From contig JABAKD010000001.1 in NCBI GenBank assembly GCA_012845835.1, positions 15,315,382-15,379,381 on the forward strand: a stretch of 64,000 nucleotides of DNA, in the 5' to 3' direction. Below the pieces are notes generated by a model, which saw only the letters and a list, made by a program, of their open reading frames with translations, made no database searches and had not been told where the DNA came from. The position numbers and the translations under genes were made by a program. Source of the stretch: Undaria pinnatifida. Its lineage: Eukaryota; Sar; Phaeophyceae; Laminariales; Alariaceae. Positions 35,601 through 50,600 of this stretch are shown in pieces (position 1 is the stretch's first letter; every line of letters starts with the position of its first letter).

Positions 35601-38600
35601 CGACCATTGATCATGCATCCCTTTCCAGACGGAGCGAGGGGGGCACTAATCCGTCTAGACAAAAGAAGGTACCGTAACTACTGTAGACGTGCAGTTGTAT
35701 AGTTTTAGTCCATATAGACCAATTCAAAAAACAACCCGGGGGTAACGGGGCGGGGCAGGGGGGGGGGGGGGGGGGGGGGGGGTGGTAGCTCTAACTCTCT
35801 GTAGTCCTCTTCTCTGTTCCCCAAGGCACGCGTCCGTTGTGTGTTACCTAGCACGTTTATCTGTGTTGGAGCATACGCACTGTCGATACCAAGTATCTCG
35901 CCTAGCTTGATATCGTAAAATCGTCGATGAGCACAATAGTATTAGAAAGGTTATCGTGGGCTCCACTTCATAAATATTGTACACTGGCTGCCAAGACAGA
36001 AACGCCTACCCCACTTCTGGCCTGCGTACCCCGTCCCTGCTGTGCCATATAATCGCCTATGGTATGAGCATAAGAACAGTCTCATTTTATCGTGGGTCGT
36101 ACTGTTCAACATATTTCAAACTGCTTTTCTAGACGGAGAAGCGCCTTCCGCCTCACCTGCATACCCCGTCCCCGTGCAGGCGCAATACCTCGCGGTTGGT
36201 CTTCTCAACCACAGCGAAGGGCGTGACCCACACCTCCTCCTGCATCAACAACCAATACGCCAACACACCAACACGGCCAGAGTTAAGGTGTAGTAGTTAT
36301 GCAAGGGGGGGTAAGCACGAATTAATCGCTTGGTTTCGGGACACGAAACGGAGAGACACTGATGTATAGGGGGTTAGAGATAAGACTTGTGTCGGGCAAC
36401 GCGTACAACACAGGAAATTGTCACAATACAAAACCTACAAACGACGTATCCCACTTGGCTTTGTGGTTAGCCTACCATCGCCGACGATATGCGGGCGAAT
36501 CGCTAAGGACCAGCCCGCGTAGACCAGCAGGCAAAGAGTTAGCGACCAGCAAGTAACGACAACGCCCATCAATTTCCTGACTACGTGCTGTACCTTGGAG
36601 TAAAAGACAGCCGAGACGCGGGCCAAAAACAGAGCCGACGACGCCAAAGTTCCCGGTCTGAAACGGAACATATACTGGTCCAGCAGCGACAGGTCGATCA
36701 GAAGACCAGCCAGAACGTATTCCTGCACGCGCCAAAGGCAGAAGGCACCAAGGTAACTCAGAAGTCCAGCCGAAACATATTCTTGCAAGCGACAAAATGC
36801 ATCAAGATGTTGTAGCGTGGCGCTATACTGGGATGTAGACTATCCGAACCAAATATGCCAGAGACAGCGGTTTAGATCTCTCATTGACCGACGACAAACC
36901 CAGGAGGCGTTTCTACCTCAGTGAAAGTACCAAACCCACGAGTAGTGAGGGAAAAGTCAACGATTTACCTCTCGGACTTTCACCGGCTGCTTTTCCCACT
37001 CGATAGACAGCGGGCGGAAGAGGCCAGACGTAACCCCCATAGAAAGCAACAGCCTGGGTGGACAAGGAGAGGGCAGAGGTTTCGAATATTCATTAGTACG
37101 ATTGGAACTCCGGCAGGTCACGACCTAGATCATCTATATCATATACTTCGAAGTACAAGTACCAGGTATTGTTCAGGATCAGCATCGTACAGATTCCACC
37201 CAGGAAACACGTGCTAGATTAAGCAGAGAGCACATGGCTCCCAAACGGCAACACGATCAATTAATAGCTCGTGCATATCATATGGAGCAGGGATCTATCT
37301 GCGATGTAGATCACGGCGTGCGGATATTAGTCCGATATGCGGACGAGATTGAGTGTACTGATGACAGTCAAGATGGTGATGGTGATGAGAAATGACGAGT
37401 GAGTTTGACTAATGTGATGATGGCGATGATCGTGATGAACACAATGACGATGATGGTGATGACGATGATGGTGGTGACGATGATGGTTTGAGTGTGAGTA
37501 TGAGTATGAGTATGAGTATGAGTATGAGTATGAGTATGAGTATGAGTATGAGTATTAGTATTAGTATGAGTATGAGTATGAGTATGAGTATAAGTATAAG
37601 TATGAGTATGAGTTCGAGTACGATGATGATGATGGTGATGATGATGATTATGATGATTATGACGGTGATGACGATGATGGTCACGACGACACTGATCGTG
37701 ACGACAGTGGCGATGGCGATGGATGATGGATGATGACGATGGCGACGGCGAAGATGGTTGCGATGACGACCATGGCATCATGGCCACATGGCATGGCGGT
37801 AACAAAGATGATAACGCTAAAAAATGGTGATGACGATGCTGACGCTGATTACGCCGACGATGACGCTCATATGGCGACGACGTTGATGAACAGGAATAGG
37901 AGGGTAATCGTGATGAGGATAGTCGCGATGGTGATTGAAGATGCTGATGTCATTCATGACAACGGCAATGAAGATGATTGCGATGGCGATTATGACGCGA
38001 TGACTAGTAATGGGCTTGTGATAACGATATTGACAAAGGTAATGATGGTGACAATGATGATGATGCAGATGGTGACGAACATGACAACGACGATGACGAT
38101 GCTGATAAAGACAACGACGACCACGACGACTACCCTGATGAAGATGAGGATCATGATGATGTTGGTGATTTTGTACACACTCAACATATACCTGGTGCAA
38201 TACTGTCATACAACTACAAATAATACCACTTGCCTGTGCATGATCTCGGCGACCGTGGCGGGTACAGTACGGGCTGTCGGCTCCTGCGTGTTGCTGACGA
38301 CGATGTTGAAAGTGCTGTGCACCTGGGACGGGTTGTATTGGCTGTCGCAGATGTGGATGGCCTCGGCCGTCGACATAACTTGGCACCCTCCCCCGGCCTG
38401 AAGGGACAAGACATTGACATGTATACAACGCACACATGGAAGGGCCATTCCTGACGTACACAAAACATCACGAATTTCGAGAGCACGACTCATGACGCGT
38501 GACTCGTATAACGGCATTACATTTGGTTTATCTGTCACGAATCGTGATACCAATTTTATGGGTAATATCTTATTTTCGGAAACGATTTGTCAACTCGTGA

Positions 38601-41600
38601 CAAATATAACGATTAGCGAAAATGTCACCTTGTTGTCGCGATTCGTTATGTTTTTTTTTGCTCGTTGCGAAGGAACGACCCTTACCTGACTCTGGATCAT
38701 GGCGCAAACGACGCCAAGCAGCTGCAGCCTGCACCGCGGAACCGCCACCTTGCTCAGGCACACGTCCAGTGCTGACACTGCCGCGTGCAGAGATATCGTG
38801 GACAGGCGAAACTGAAACGCAACCTGCCGTCGTCAGAACGAAAAGGGGCCAAAAAAAATCAGTTGAATCGTCAAGCCCTAAAAGACAAACAGCACGTGAA
38901 CCAGGAACCGGAAAATGGAAAATGTCGATGGGTGCGTCATCCGCTTGCTTTCGCCATATACTATAAGCACGGCATCTGCCATGCTGGTAGTATTAGTATT
39001 TTTTTATTATTGCATGTCTGATTGACGGGGCTCCTCGACCTAAGAGCTAGACAATGACGCTGGGATGCCATCAGTTTGTTAAACACAAAGCGGCAGGGTT
39101 TGCGCTTCTTTTCTGGGTATTTTATGTAAAATTTACACCACGAGTATGTTGTGACGTGAGTACATCCATATTGCCGCTGTCCCTACACAGGACTGAATAC
39201 GTTGTTCCCGTTTTTTTTCGGTTATCTGAGTAACAATATTACACACATATTGCATATTGCCGCCTGTTAAACACAGGACTGAATATTGTTGCATTGGCGT
39301 TTTGATTACCTGAATGTCAGGTTGCTCCACTTATTGACTTATCATCAAGGGGGCGCATTGGAACATGAACTTGAGATCCATACGTATCTAGTTGACGTGC
39401 AGTCACTACGCACGAATAAATTAGACACGTTCATTTGGGTATCGGACGCTGCAAAGGCTTTATGCGGTGATATTCCGGCATTGTTCCCCGTGTGGTAGCC
39501 ACGGGACATCCTGCGTACATGCCGGGATTTCAAGGTAGATGGATATATGATCTTACGGGGTATTCCAGGGGATATCCTGGGTGAATCCCCGGGGTTTTCT
39601 AAGGTGGGTACATTCTTGGATATTGCAGGGTATAATGCATTGCTTGGGCTGCTGTACAATACCGCCACTGAATCACTCTGCTGGGGGGACTGCCTCGGCT
39701 TGGGGGGAGGAAGCTACCTCTCCGGCTCTGGGTAATATACAACTCCGTGCTTTCTTTCACTCAGGTCACCAAGGGGTGACCATCTCAGGCTCGGGTATTT
39801 GAGCGGTGCTCACCATCATTGGTGTGTTCAGTCATCGTCCACAACAATACTGCAGTAATCGAGAGTCTAGTGATTAGACACTGGGGAAATTCAAATACAA
39901 TCGTACGTGGTTAAATTGGGATTCGGTTTGGATCAGGTGTTCTTGGTGCGCGCGGATATCTTCGGGGTTTTGTTCCTCGTGAAATATTGGGTCTTCGTGG
40001 GTGTTGAGTCATTCGGTAATCTTCTTCGAGATCTGCCGGTATATTCCCCTCAGGGTTTGGGGTGCTGTTTTATTATTAAGTGGCGTTCAGGTTATGTGAT
40101 CGAGATTCGTTAGGGGCAAAATCGGAACTGGCGCTGTGGTATTCATAAGAGGCCAGAGCAGGAATTTTTCGATCGCGCGAAGCGAAGGTGCGACCTGCTT
40201 GGACTCGATATTCTGGTTAATCTAATATCGAGTCTAAGCAGGTGGTGGTGTTCGAGGTGATGGTGGTCTAAGCTTCAGGTGGAGAGGGTGCAACAGATTC
40301 CAAATCTACGAGTACGAGAGATATCCTGGTACACGATACAGGACACCTCTCGACCACAGGAGGGCGCAAAATATTCCGACAGCAGTGTTATCGAGCGAAC
40401 GAGATGTCTGGTTTCTCTGTCTTCTGCAGGATCACGTGTTTGCTTCAGGTTAGCTTTTCCCAAGCTTCTCTGGGCCTGTGGTTCGCTCTGGGGGTTGGGG
40501 CTGTGGTCGCCAGGGGACATCCTGCGTGCATCCCCGGGTTTCCAGGTGGAAATATATATGGATCTTACGGGGTACACCAGTGGATATCCTGGGTGCATCG
40601 TCGGGGTTTCCTAAGGTGGACGGATCCAGATATTGCAGGGTATAACGGATTGCTTGGGCTGCTGTATCGCCAATCACTCACTCTGCTGGGGGGACTCTCG
40701 GTTGGGGGGGGGGGCGCTACTTCTCCGGTGACCATCTCAGGCTCGGGTGTATGAGCGGGGCTCACCCTGAGCCGTGTGTCCAGTCATCGTTGACAATACC
40801 CCTCGGCATCCCTCGTCATCCAGTACATTGTGCACCATCAACTTCTCTGTATCGGGACGCTGACGTTCTTGCAGGGCATCTAACTTGACATCGTAAGTAC
40901 CAGGGGTTGTTGCTGTAGCGGCCAGTACAAAAGCCCTTAAAATGCATCCGTCCATAGCGTGGGTTGTGGACAGTTGAGCACCAGAGAGTGTGTAGCGTTG
41001 GTGGTAAGATACGACAGCTAATCTTCGTGGTGGTGATTGATTGCTGAGGATCTGATGTGGAATGTGAACGTGTGAACGTTATTTAGATCTGAAGACAGTA
41101 GAGGTTTCTACTTATCCTCTTCTGGATTCTGGTATGGGGACTCGGGGATGAAGTTAAGATCGCGTGTTTTCTTGTGTTCGGAGCTAATACAACAACTTAT
41201 CCCTCTCGCTTAGCACCTACATGGTGCTGTTCTGTAGTGGTAAGGTGACGGCCACGCCCACCTCGAATTCTCCTTTCGCCTTATCCCTCTAACTTTCTCT
41301 CATCTTCTAAATCTCCACTGTTGACCACTTAAATCGCCTTTATCAAACAATCTATTCTCTCCTCCATCACAGTTAGTGTTTTTAATAGTTCGCTCGGTTC
41401 CAGCCCCGCATCTCTTACCACAGAGTCAGAGCCGCGACAAGCATGACTCTTTCAGTGCCTTCCCACTTCAATCGCGAATTACCTTGGGCATGAGACTGAT
41501 AATCGCATTGCACGTTCGTTTTTCTTAGACTCAGTGTTTGGGCGAGGTAAAGAGAGCTCAAGTGAGGGTCCCCAGGAAATTAAGGCACAACCGCTGACGT

Positions 41601-44600
41601 AGCATGCGTCTTACCTCCACCATTCAATCGACGAGAACCTCGCGCAGTTCCAACTGCGCATCTCTTACCACAGAGTCAGAGCCGCGACAAGCGTGACTCT
41701 TTCAGTGGCTTCCCACTTTAATCGCGAATTGCCTTGGGCATGAGACTGATAATCGCATTGCACGCTCGTTTTTCTTAGACTCAGTGTTTGGGCGAGGTAA
41801 AGAGAGCTCAAGTGAGGATCCCCAGAAAATATAGGCGCAGCCCCTAACGTAGCATGCGTCTCACCTCCACCATCCAATCGACGAGAACCGCCCGCATATG
41901 CGCTGTGAGAAACTGGCTTGGCCCGAGAACGGCTCGGCTCTGCAGAGTGCGGAACAAGTCTAGCCTGAGAGTCGGTGACGGCAAGGAAGCGATTGTCCAC
42001 GGGAAAAACATGGGAAACGGGTGGCGGCGGGCATAACACGATGTCAAATAAACGTCTGAGGTCTAAGGAGGGCGGGGGGCATACCATGACATCAAAGTGG
42101 AGAGGGGTGGTGCGGGGAAAAGCACAACCCCAGCCCCAACCCCAACACCCTCAACCCCGACACAAAAAACTTTCCGGTTTCCACCTACCGCGGCAACGTC
42201 TTAAGCTGGCGCTGCAGCAGGTCCCCGCAAGACTCCAGGTGGTGCAGAGCCGGCAACGCTAGCTTCAAGGTGCCCCCCTCACACCTCGCCATCCCCGCCC
42301 ACCTCCTCCCCTTGCCCCGCTCTCTCCGTCTACACGCTCCTCCGAACCCTCCCCCTCCCCCGCCGCTGCCACCAATACTGCTACCGCCGCTGCTCGCAGC
42401 TCTGTACATCTGCTGAGACCCGGCAACCGTGTTGGTGACAACCATCTCTCGGTCCCACCACGCGGTGTGCTGAACCGGGGCGGCCTGCTGTAAATTCCCC
42501 CCACCGGCACCACCAGCACCACCACCGGCACCACCACCACCACCCCAACCCCCACCCCCACCACCACCGACACCAACCCCACCACCACCCGTACCACCAC
42601 CACCACCAGCACAAGGCGGAACAACCGCCTCCTGCCCTACCGAAGACCAATGGTACGCGCCCTGGCTCGAAGCAGCAGCGGCAGCGGCAGCAGCAGCGGC
42701 AGCCGCAGCAGCAGCCGCGGCCGCAGAAGCAGCCGCCGCCGCCGCCACCGCCCCCGTCGAAGTAGAAGAAGCATCGGACGGTACGCCGAAGGCGAGGCGG
42801 CGGGGAGACGCTTGCGGGTGCGGGGGTTCACGAACTCCTAGCCGCAAACTGGAAAACCGGTCGCACATCTCCATTGCCACGTGGCTAAGGACGACCTCGC
42901 GGGCGGCCGTGGAGGATAGCGAAAAGCGAGCGAGGTCAGTGGCCGGCATGAAGCTGAGAGAGTGTCGGAGAGCATCGGTATCCCCTAGCCGGGGCAAGCC
43001 GCACTGAACGTCCTCCTCCTCCTTCTCCTTTTTCTCCTCTTCCTCTTTCTCCTTCACCCCCTCACCCATACTGCGCCCGCGAACGCCTCCAGGGGAACAT
43101 TCCGAGAATTTTCCTGGTAACATTCTGGCAGAGCGTTTTCCAGACGAGGATCTACAGGTGGCGTGGAAAACCGCAACACCGGCGGGATCGCTATCAGAAA
43201 ATGAACCGGGACCGGTTCGTCGCGATCCGTTCTTAGGATCATCCCTTTGGCCGTTTCTAGGACCCACGTTGGGATCGTTTGGCACCCCCCGTCCCCCTTC
43301 CGGGCATCCCTCCGCCCCCTGTATAGCTCTAATGCCAGCTCCTGCTTCAACTATAGTACCCATACCAGCACCAGTAGTTGTAGCAGCGGTAACGACCCTG
43401 CTATTTGATGGGGCCTGGAGAGGAGGGGCGGGGGGGGCTTGAGTGGTCTCCCCGGTCTCCCGCAGGTTGCAGAAGGCCGGCAGGGTTTGCACAGCAACAT
43501 TTCGGGGAGGCGGTGCCGTCAGCCGGGGCTTCTCGTCCGGAGTGACCGGCTGGATCCTAATCCTAGCCTGTTGGGTCTCGGAAGGTTGGATCCCATACGG
43601 TTGGATCAAAGATGATTGAGATGGTACCCACCCGACTCCTCCGCCGCTGGGTGGCCTAAGAGTTTGTTGGGGGTACGAAGAAGCCGTGGGCAAAGGGGGC
43701 GCGCGGGTCTTTGCCGCTTCTACTCCGGGAGGAGGCCTGCCATACGCAGGTAGAAGATAACAGGCGAGAACAAGAGGGGGGGGGGGGGGGGGGGTGAGGA
43801 GGGAGGGAACTACAGTCATGCCTATTATACGTAGGAGAGGACGTCAGCAGTCTGTTACAGAAGCACACGGGAAGGAGTTTCAACCATCGAAAGGGGGGAT
43901 CGTCAACAAAAATCTTTAGAACCCCAAAACTCCTCCTTATTCTGTACCCAAGAAATTTCGTCCCCGAAAACGGGTTTCCAGTTGTAAAGGCGTTAAATAG
44001 TGGGATCATCGCAAACCACCATGTGGATCGCCAAAAGCCGAGTGCCAACTAATCAAGCGCCCCGGTAGAGCGTGCAGCAGTACGAGAGTATGTCATTGAG
44101 TATCGACATGCTTCCTGCGTGCGTGCCTCCCAGCTCCTAGCATTTAACTTGGGACACGCGCCCCACCGCAGCAGCCTCTGTTGTGTCGTGCGGCCGACGC
44201 CATAAAACAACCGCCATGGTTCTTTTTTTTTGCCCCCCTCAAGCCCCAAAAGGCCGAGCAGGCAAACAATAGTCAATCGCCGAAGCATTCAAGCGGTAGG
44301 TCCAGGCGATGAAGCATGCCAGTACAGGAACTGCCAGAATTGCACTGCAGGCAACGGACAAAGTTGGTCCGCCAAATCCGTTCTCTCTCCCGATCTCGTA
44401 TCTGAGCAACGAATGGTCTCACAATGAGTGAAATTATACACCCGTTGTTACAAAACATTAGGGATTTGAATCAGAGTGAAATTGAAAAATTCAACTGCGT
44501 GTAAACCGGCTTCGGCGAAACGAATTAATCGAATATTTCATAAATATTGGAAAACGTCAGCTGTGAGTACAATCGATTGAATGGTTGAAACTCAACTTCG

Positions 44601-47600
44601 CAAGCTGCATGGTACATCCATGTTTCTCACCAATATACAGTAGTTGCACAAAATTTACGGAAGGTCGTTCGCGCGTGTAATATGTTTGATACTTGGAATA
44701 TACCAAGCAAATCGGCTCGCTTGGATTTCAAGCGATTTCGAGCGGGGTGCTCCCTACTCATCAATTGCCCCCCCTCGGTTGGTGAAGGGGCCAATATAGC
44801 CGGTTAAAAAAGCTGACAATAACTCGCAACATAAAAATCGCACAACAAACACACTTCGTGATTCCGATCCTGATTGATATTGCCCGAGTGAAAAAAAGTC
44901 GCAGCATGAACACATTGCAATTTCACGGTCCCATCGTATACCATACACCCGGTATCATTCCCGGCCGTGTACCAAACGATGTCGTTTGACGGGACTCTTG
45001 CCTTGTGACGGACAACCGTCAAGGACAGGACCGCTTGAAACTAAATCCAGTATTCTATTACGTCAATCGAGGTCTTGACGGGACAAAACTAGACCGTCAA
45101 CCAACATATTTGCAATGTACATGCCATGTGCGTACCATGGGGGGCTCCCAACGGTGCCGGTATGTGCTACTGAGTATATAATAACCAATACATCGGCACT
45201 AACTGTTGTTCTCAAATTAACTCGCATAATCAAGTCCGTGGTCACAGGGCAGGCTCCAGTCACTCTGGAGCTGAGGAATACCCCGGGGAAAAACACAAAC
45301 AACCCAAGGTGGTACACGCATATATCACAGCTGACGCAATCCATGCCTCCATCAGAAATATATAAAAGTGAATCGGGAGTCAGTCTACGATGTGCCAGGT
45401 CCATACCGGTGCATACGTCTCCCAACTCACGCCTGGAGAAACCGACTATACCGCTTGCCATACAAGAAATACTACCACGTATATTATTGAAATTAAAATA
45501 CACTCCAGCTGTGAGCTCGAAGATTTTGAAACTCATACTTGCAAGATGTGTGTGGTACTCCGATCACGCGTATTACGAGTTGTGTGTCCTCATCAAGGAT
45601 ATAGGTCGGCGACTCCCCTTGCAACTACACGTGTATGTATACTACACGTAGTATCTATCACTACGCATACCCACAACAAACGCAAGTCAATTGGAGAAGA
45701 GAAACAAAGAAAAGAAAAGAAGATAAAGGAAAGGAAAGTAAAGAAAAGAGAAGAAAGCGACACAAAAAAAAAACGAAAAAAGAAAGGAAATAAAAGAAAA
45801 AGAGAAGAAAAACAAGAAAAGACAACACAAGAAGTGTAAGCAAAGGAACGGAAAAGAGAAGAAAAGAAAAAAAAAGAAAGAGTAAAGAAAGAAAAATGTC
45901 GTACTAGCAGACCCTAGGAACTGGCTAAAGACGGCATTGGGCCAATATCCCGGGCACCGGCACTAGTGGGCAAAAGGTCACCATTACGTAGCGCGATACT
46001 ACAGAGAGCTACAGTCGTGCCAAGCAATTCCACCGGCACTATAGAGGTCAGTGGCCCTATCAACTAGCGCTATTGGGAGCCCCCCATAACCGTAAAACAC
46101 GCGAGGCAACACACTCCTAAGGACGAATTTTTAGCGACGGTGTTCTTCAACCAAGGGGGGCACAAACATCGAAAACGTCGGCCTTTGCATCGCTCGCTGT
46201 TTGCACTATCCTCATGGACGAGAAAACCAGCTTGGAAAATCGTGTCGTTTAAGGTGTGTTTCATCTTGCGTCTTTTTGTAAAGCACAGCAGTGTTAACAT
46301 CACACCAGGTAATGTATCAGGTACCAAGGTACTTCGTGCATGATACAATTGGCGGTACATACAGAGTAGATGTACCCGCAAAGGGGTGTTTTATCTTGCG
46401 TTTTATACAGTACGGTGCAGCAGTAGTGTTAAAATCAAACCAGGTACCATACGTATCAGGTACCCGAGGGTAGCTTGTCAGATACCAGAGGGTAACTTGT
46501 ACGTATCAGATACCAGGGCAGCTGGTACGTGATGCAATTGGCCGTACTGCAAAAGAGTACATGAAGGCCTGGGGACGGCCGGGTTCGAGGTTGTAAGTTT
46601 GAAAATCGGACCCCTTTAAGCTGTAGAATTGAACACATGCTACTTATAGCCCTTTTTTGGAACAAAATAAATTGGAAATTGGAAATTGGGAATAGTTCGT
46701 GGTGCTGACGTTTTTTTGTAAATGAAAAATCGAAAAAAACAAGAAACTTCCGACCCTCCAAACGTTCAAAATTCGAAGCTTCAAAACCGGCAGATGGATC
46801 GAAGCTCTCCCAGGTCGAGAGTCGGGAGGTGGTTACGAGGTGATGTAGCGCTTCCTTTCGCAAGGCTACGCTTCGTCATCGTGTGGAGCACCAAAATAAA
46901 CGGTTACCCACACCCTTGCAACTACACCCTGCACTTAGCAGGAGCCCGGGGCCAGCATCGCCATAAATCCGGCTAGAAATCTAGGTGGACTTCTGCCGTC
47001 AGGGGACATCCTGGTTCCACTCCCGTGTTTCCTCGTGGACATGAAATATTGGGATATTGTACGACGCGTGTACCGGATTGCTGGCGCTGCTGTGGAACAG
47101 AGCACACGGCGGTCACTCGAACTCAACTTACTGAGGGGGGGTCCCAAGAGTGCCGGTATGCGCCAGCCCGATATACCGGCACTAGTAAGGGCACCGGCTC
47201 TATCGGGAATAGAGGGACTGCTGTAGATAAATACTTTGTAGAGTTCCAGCCCGTGGCAAGCGACTTGACCGGCACTGTGGGGAGCAGCGGCACTATTCAA
47301 CCGGCACAATTGGGAGCCCCCCAGAGTATATACACAACTCTGTCCCTTCTTTTATTTGGGTCGCCTGGGAGATAACCCGTGGCTTGCGTGTCTCAGTGAT
47401 GATGAGCCTGAGCCGAGGGCCCATTCCTCTAGATTCTAGACCATAATATCCACATCATCACCCGGGGTACGGTGTATATTACCCTCTCAGCAGTATACCA
47501 CCCGGTGATAAACATCCAAAAAACACCATATATCACCGGGGTGTGTTGTGTGTTACACTTGTCATAACAGGTACCTGATGGACGGTACTGCAGAAAAAAA

Positions 47601-50600
47601 AAAGCTTCGGCCATGTCAAAAAGGGTTCCCATTTCTATGCGTGGAGAAAATTAGGAGCTCGTATTCGCTCGTGCTGCAATCATTTAGGGTTGGGTACTGG
47701 ACCAGGACATACTGATTAACGCCTTTGCAACTGAAAACCTGTTTTTCGGGACAAGTTACTTGAAACTAGAATAGGCAGATACTTTTGGGGGGCTCTCAAC
47801 AGGAAACGCAGGGCATCTTTCCTAGCTGAAGGTGAGGCCAGGCTGCCACGACACTGCAAAATAGCGCAATAACGTGCCTCCAGCAGGGTGCGTCCAGCAG
47901 GGCCTCCGCGGACGCCTCCCATGGGGGCACATCAACAGCCGGGGGGGTCGGGACTCGGATTCCATTTTCTGCGCCAGGATCCCTTGGCCTGGTTGAAGGT
48001 ACCAGTACTCAGTCCTAAGTACGCGCAAACGAGCTGTAACAAGAATTTCGAGCAGCAACTGCTACCAGGTACCACATAATACCTAATATGTGCCAAGGAG
48101 AGCAGTTTACACGCCTTCTGGGGTGAACTTCCCAGCCGATTTCCTCCCATACCATGGGGGGGGCACAAACGACGAAAATGTCGGCTTTCGGAAGATCTCG
48201 TCGATAGAATTCACACATCGAACAGATCAGATCCCTGTTGATCTATAGATGATCTGTGACTTTGAGGAAAGGCAGATTCTTGGTCTCGTAATCTGCATGG
48301 CCCATAGATCATGTTATCGGGTGGGTATCATGGGATTTTTCTGACTGATCTAGTGATAGCACATGTTTCTGGGTTCGGATGTGTGTACGAACTTACTTTT
48401 TTTTTTTCCAGCTCAACTCGTAAGAGGTATTAACCCTTAGCGACCTTCTGACAAGCCGTGGCCACACGTGTCTTCTCTTTCCCCCGCGGTACGTGCCTTC
48501 ACTTCTATCGCGCATTGGGTTCAGCATTCCCACTTTTCAGTTTTTTATGCCCGTAGATTTTCAATGAATTTTGCAAATTCACGCTCTCGCGCTTTCCGGT
48601 ACCTGGTAGTCGCTCTTTAAAGGAGGAAAATGTCATCAAGAGCACGAGCAAGAGACTACTGCTGTGTCATACATCGATTTCCGATCAAAAATCACCATGC
48701 CAAAACCTGCCGAAGGCAATCGATGGTAAGTGCGACAACTGCACGTGCGTTGTTAGTATTAATAGTTGCAGAGAAGACGGGACGTGGTCGCGCCACGAAC
48801 GTCGACGATTTGAACCAGTTTTCTAGAGATATTGTGGAAAAAAAACAAACCGGGGGTCCTCAAAACAGACGGGCGCACCGGCACCCGTGGCGTCGTTACC
48901 CGGAGGGTCCAAATACCCGCGGGTATTGACGTCGTACCCTACCCGTTCATCGGTAATAGGGCCAGACCGGGCATACCCGCCGGGTACCCGTGTAATGGAG
49001 TGTAGGGGTCAACCTCTAGTCGAGAGGGACTATCATAGAAAGGCGAGGCACGTCCAGGACAAAGCGCGGCGAGAGGTGGACCTCGGCTAGTGGCTACTTC
49101 AAAGACGGCTTAAAATCTGGTCGAAATCCGACCGTTCGGCTGCTCTCGTGCAACCTCCGGATAATCCTCCATGCATGTGTACACCTAGGATCTACCAGCC
49201 GATCCAGATCGAGATCCGTCCGAGCTGCGGATGTATCACCTCTCCATGAACGTCGCCCGACGATTGCACTCTACTCGTCGTCAATTCGTCCGATGGGGTG
49301 CGTTATACGCTGTCACGTACGGTAGCGGAGGGCCCTGGTTCTGCATGCACTGGCAGTGCTACATACCGCTGGCACTGGCAGAACCACCGAAATGACTGAG
49401 GGGCAGCCAGTGCTAACATCACCTTGACGAGTTCTCCGCGGCAGCAGCAGAAGCACGAACAACGCGCTAGACGCGATGCGAAGCCTTTCGGCAGCACGGA
49501 ACTACACAACCACGTGCGTAGGTGTGGGCTCCGGCTTGTATCGGACGAAAGTTCTTCGGGTCCCACTAAGTGTTTTTCAGTGCTCAACAAAACCCATCCA
49601 TCCACAAAACCCAATCCAATGGTCAACCACTTTTAATAGCAGTATTGGATAGTTGATTGATCAACGACTGGTGTTTCGGGAAATTTCATTAGTAAACACA
49701 CGCGCAAATACAAATTTGCAGGTCTGCTTCACGGGACGGGTCACTTCTTGTGGGTCGGGTCAGTTCACGGTGACCCGACCCGACCCGTGATACTTGAAAA
49801 CCTCAGGAACGGACCAGACCCGATCCTTGGAGTTGCAACACCTCTTGACCCGACTTGACTCGACCCGTGAGATTCCGAGCAGCTCCTGACCCGCACCGTG
49901 GGTGGAGTCCCGAGCACCGACCGACCCCTGCGAATATGTACCCTGCTCCCTGCTTCTGCTTGACACCCTGATCCCGCCAAGAGCGATAAGTGCTACGTAG
50001 AAGGTACTCGCACCCTGTTCTCGGGGAGCAACCTCTAGAACGTTGACAACGAACATACCTGGTACCTGGTACAGCGATACCAACATTTAATACTGCTTCG
50101 TTACGTTTGTGATTTGTGACCACAGAGCTCGTCTCTCTCTACTAGTAGGAGGTATCGGCACGGACACTGGTTGTGCTGGTTGTGCTGGCTGCAGATGGGT
50201 CGAAATATCAGCGTGACCCCTTCAGAGCCCCCGAACCCCTCCCTGTGGTAATTCCAAGTAATTTTGCCCCCGGTAACGGGTTTCCAGTTGCAAATGCGAA
50301 GAACACACAGCAGCAGCACTATTGTTACCACCAACAGCGGTACGGCGGTAGTGTAGGTTTGTACCTGGTATCGGCAAAGCACCCGTAGCAGTAGCTAAAT
50401 GTGATCTAATACATAGCAGGAACAATAAGTTTGGCATTGGCAAGCAGAGCATTCTCATGTTCCGCCTGGTCTCTTGGTCGAGCTGTATACATACGGAGTA
50501 TATTACAACAGCAGTCAAGAGTTCTAGCTGGTACTCGTACTGCTGCTTTTTTTTTTTTTTTTTTTTTTATCCTCCGGCGGATGGGGAAAAATAAAGTTTT

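Noticed and set aside
37368-38401. Asp/Met- and His-rich frames up to 223 codons
   Set aside because: They translate GAT/GACGAT and GAGTAT microsatellites in an intron and overlap the antisense of cyclin exon 5.
42650-42841. Arg/Ser-rich plus-strand frame (RS-domain-like)
   Set aside because: It is the antisense of the poly-Ala tract of cyclin exon 2.
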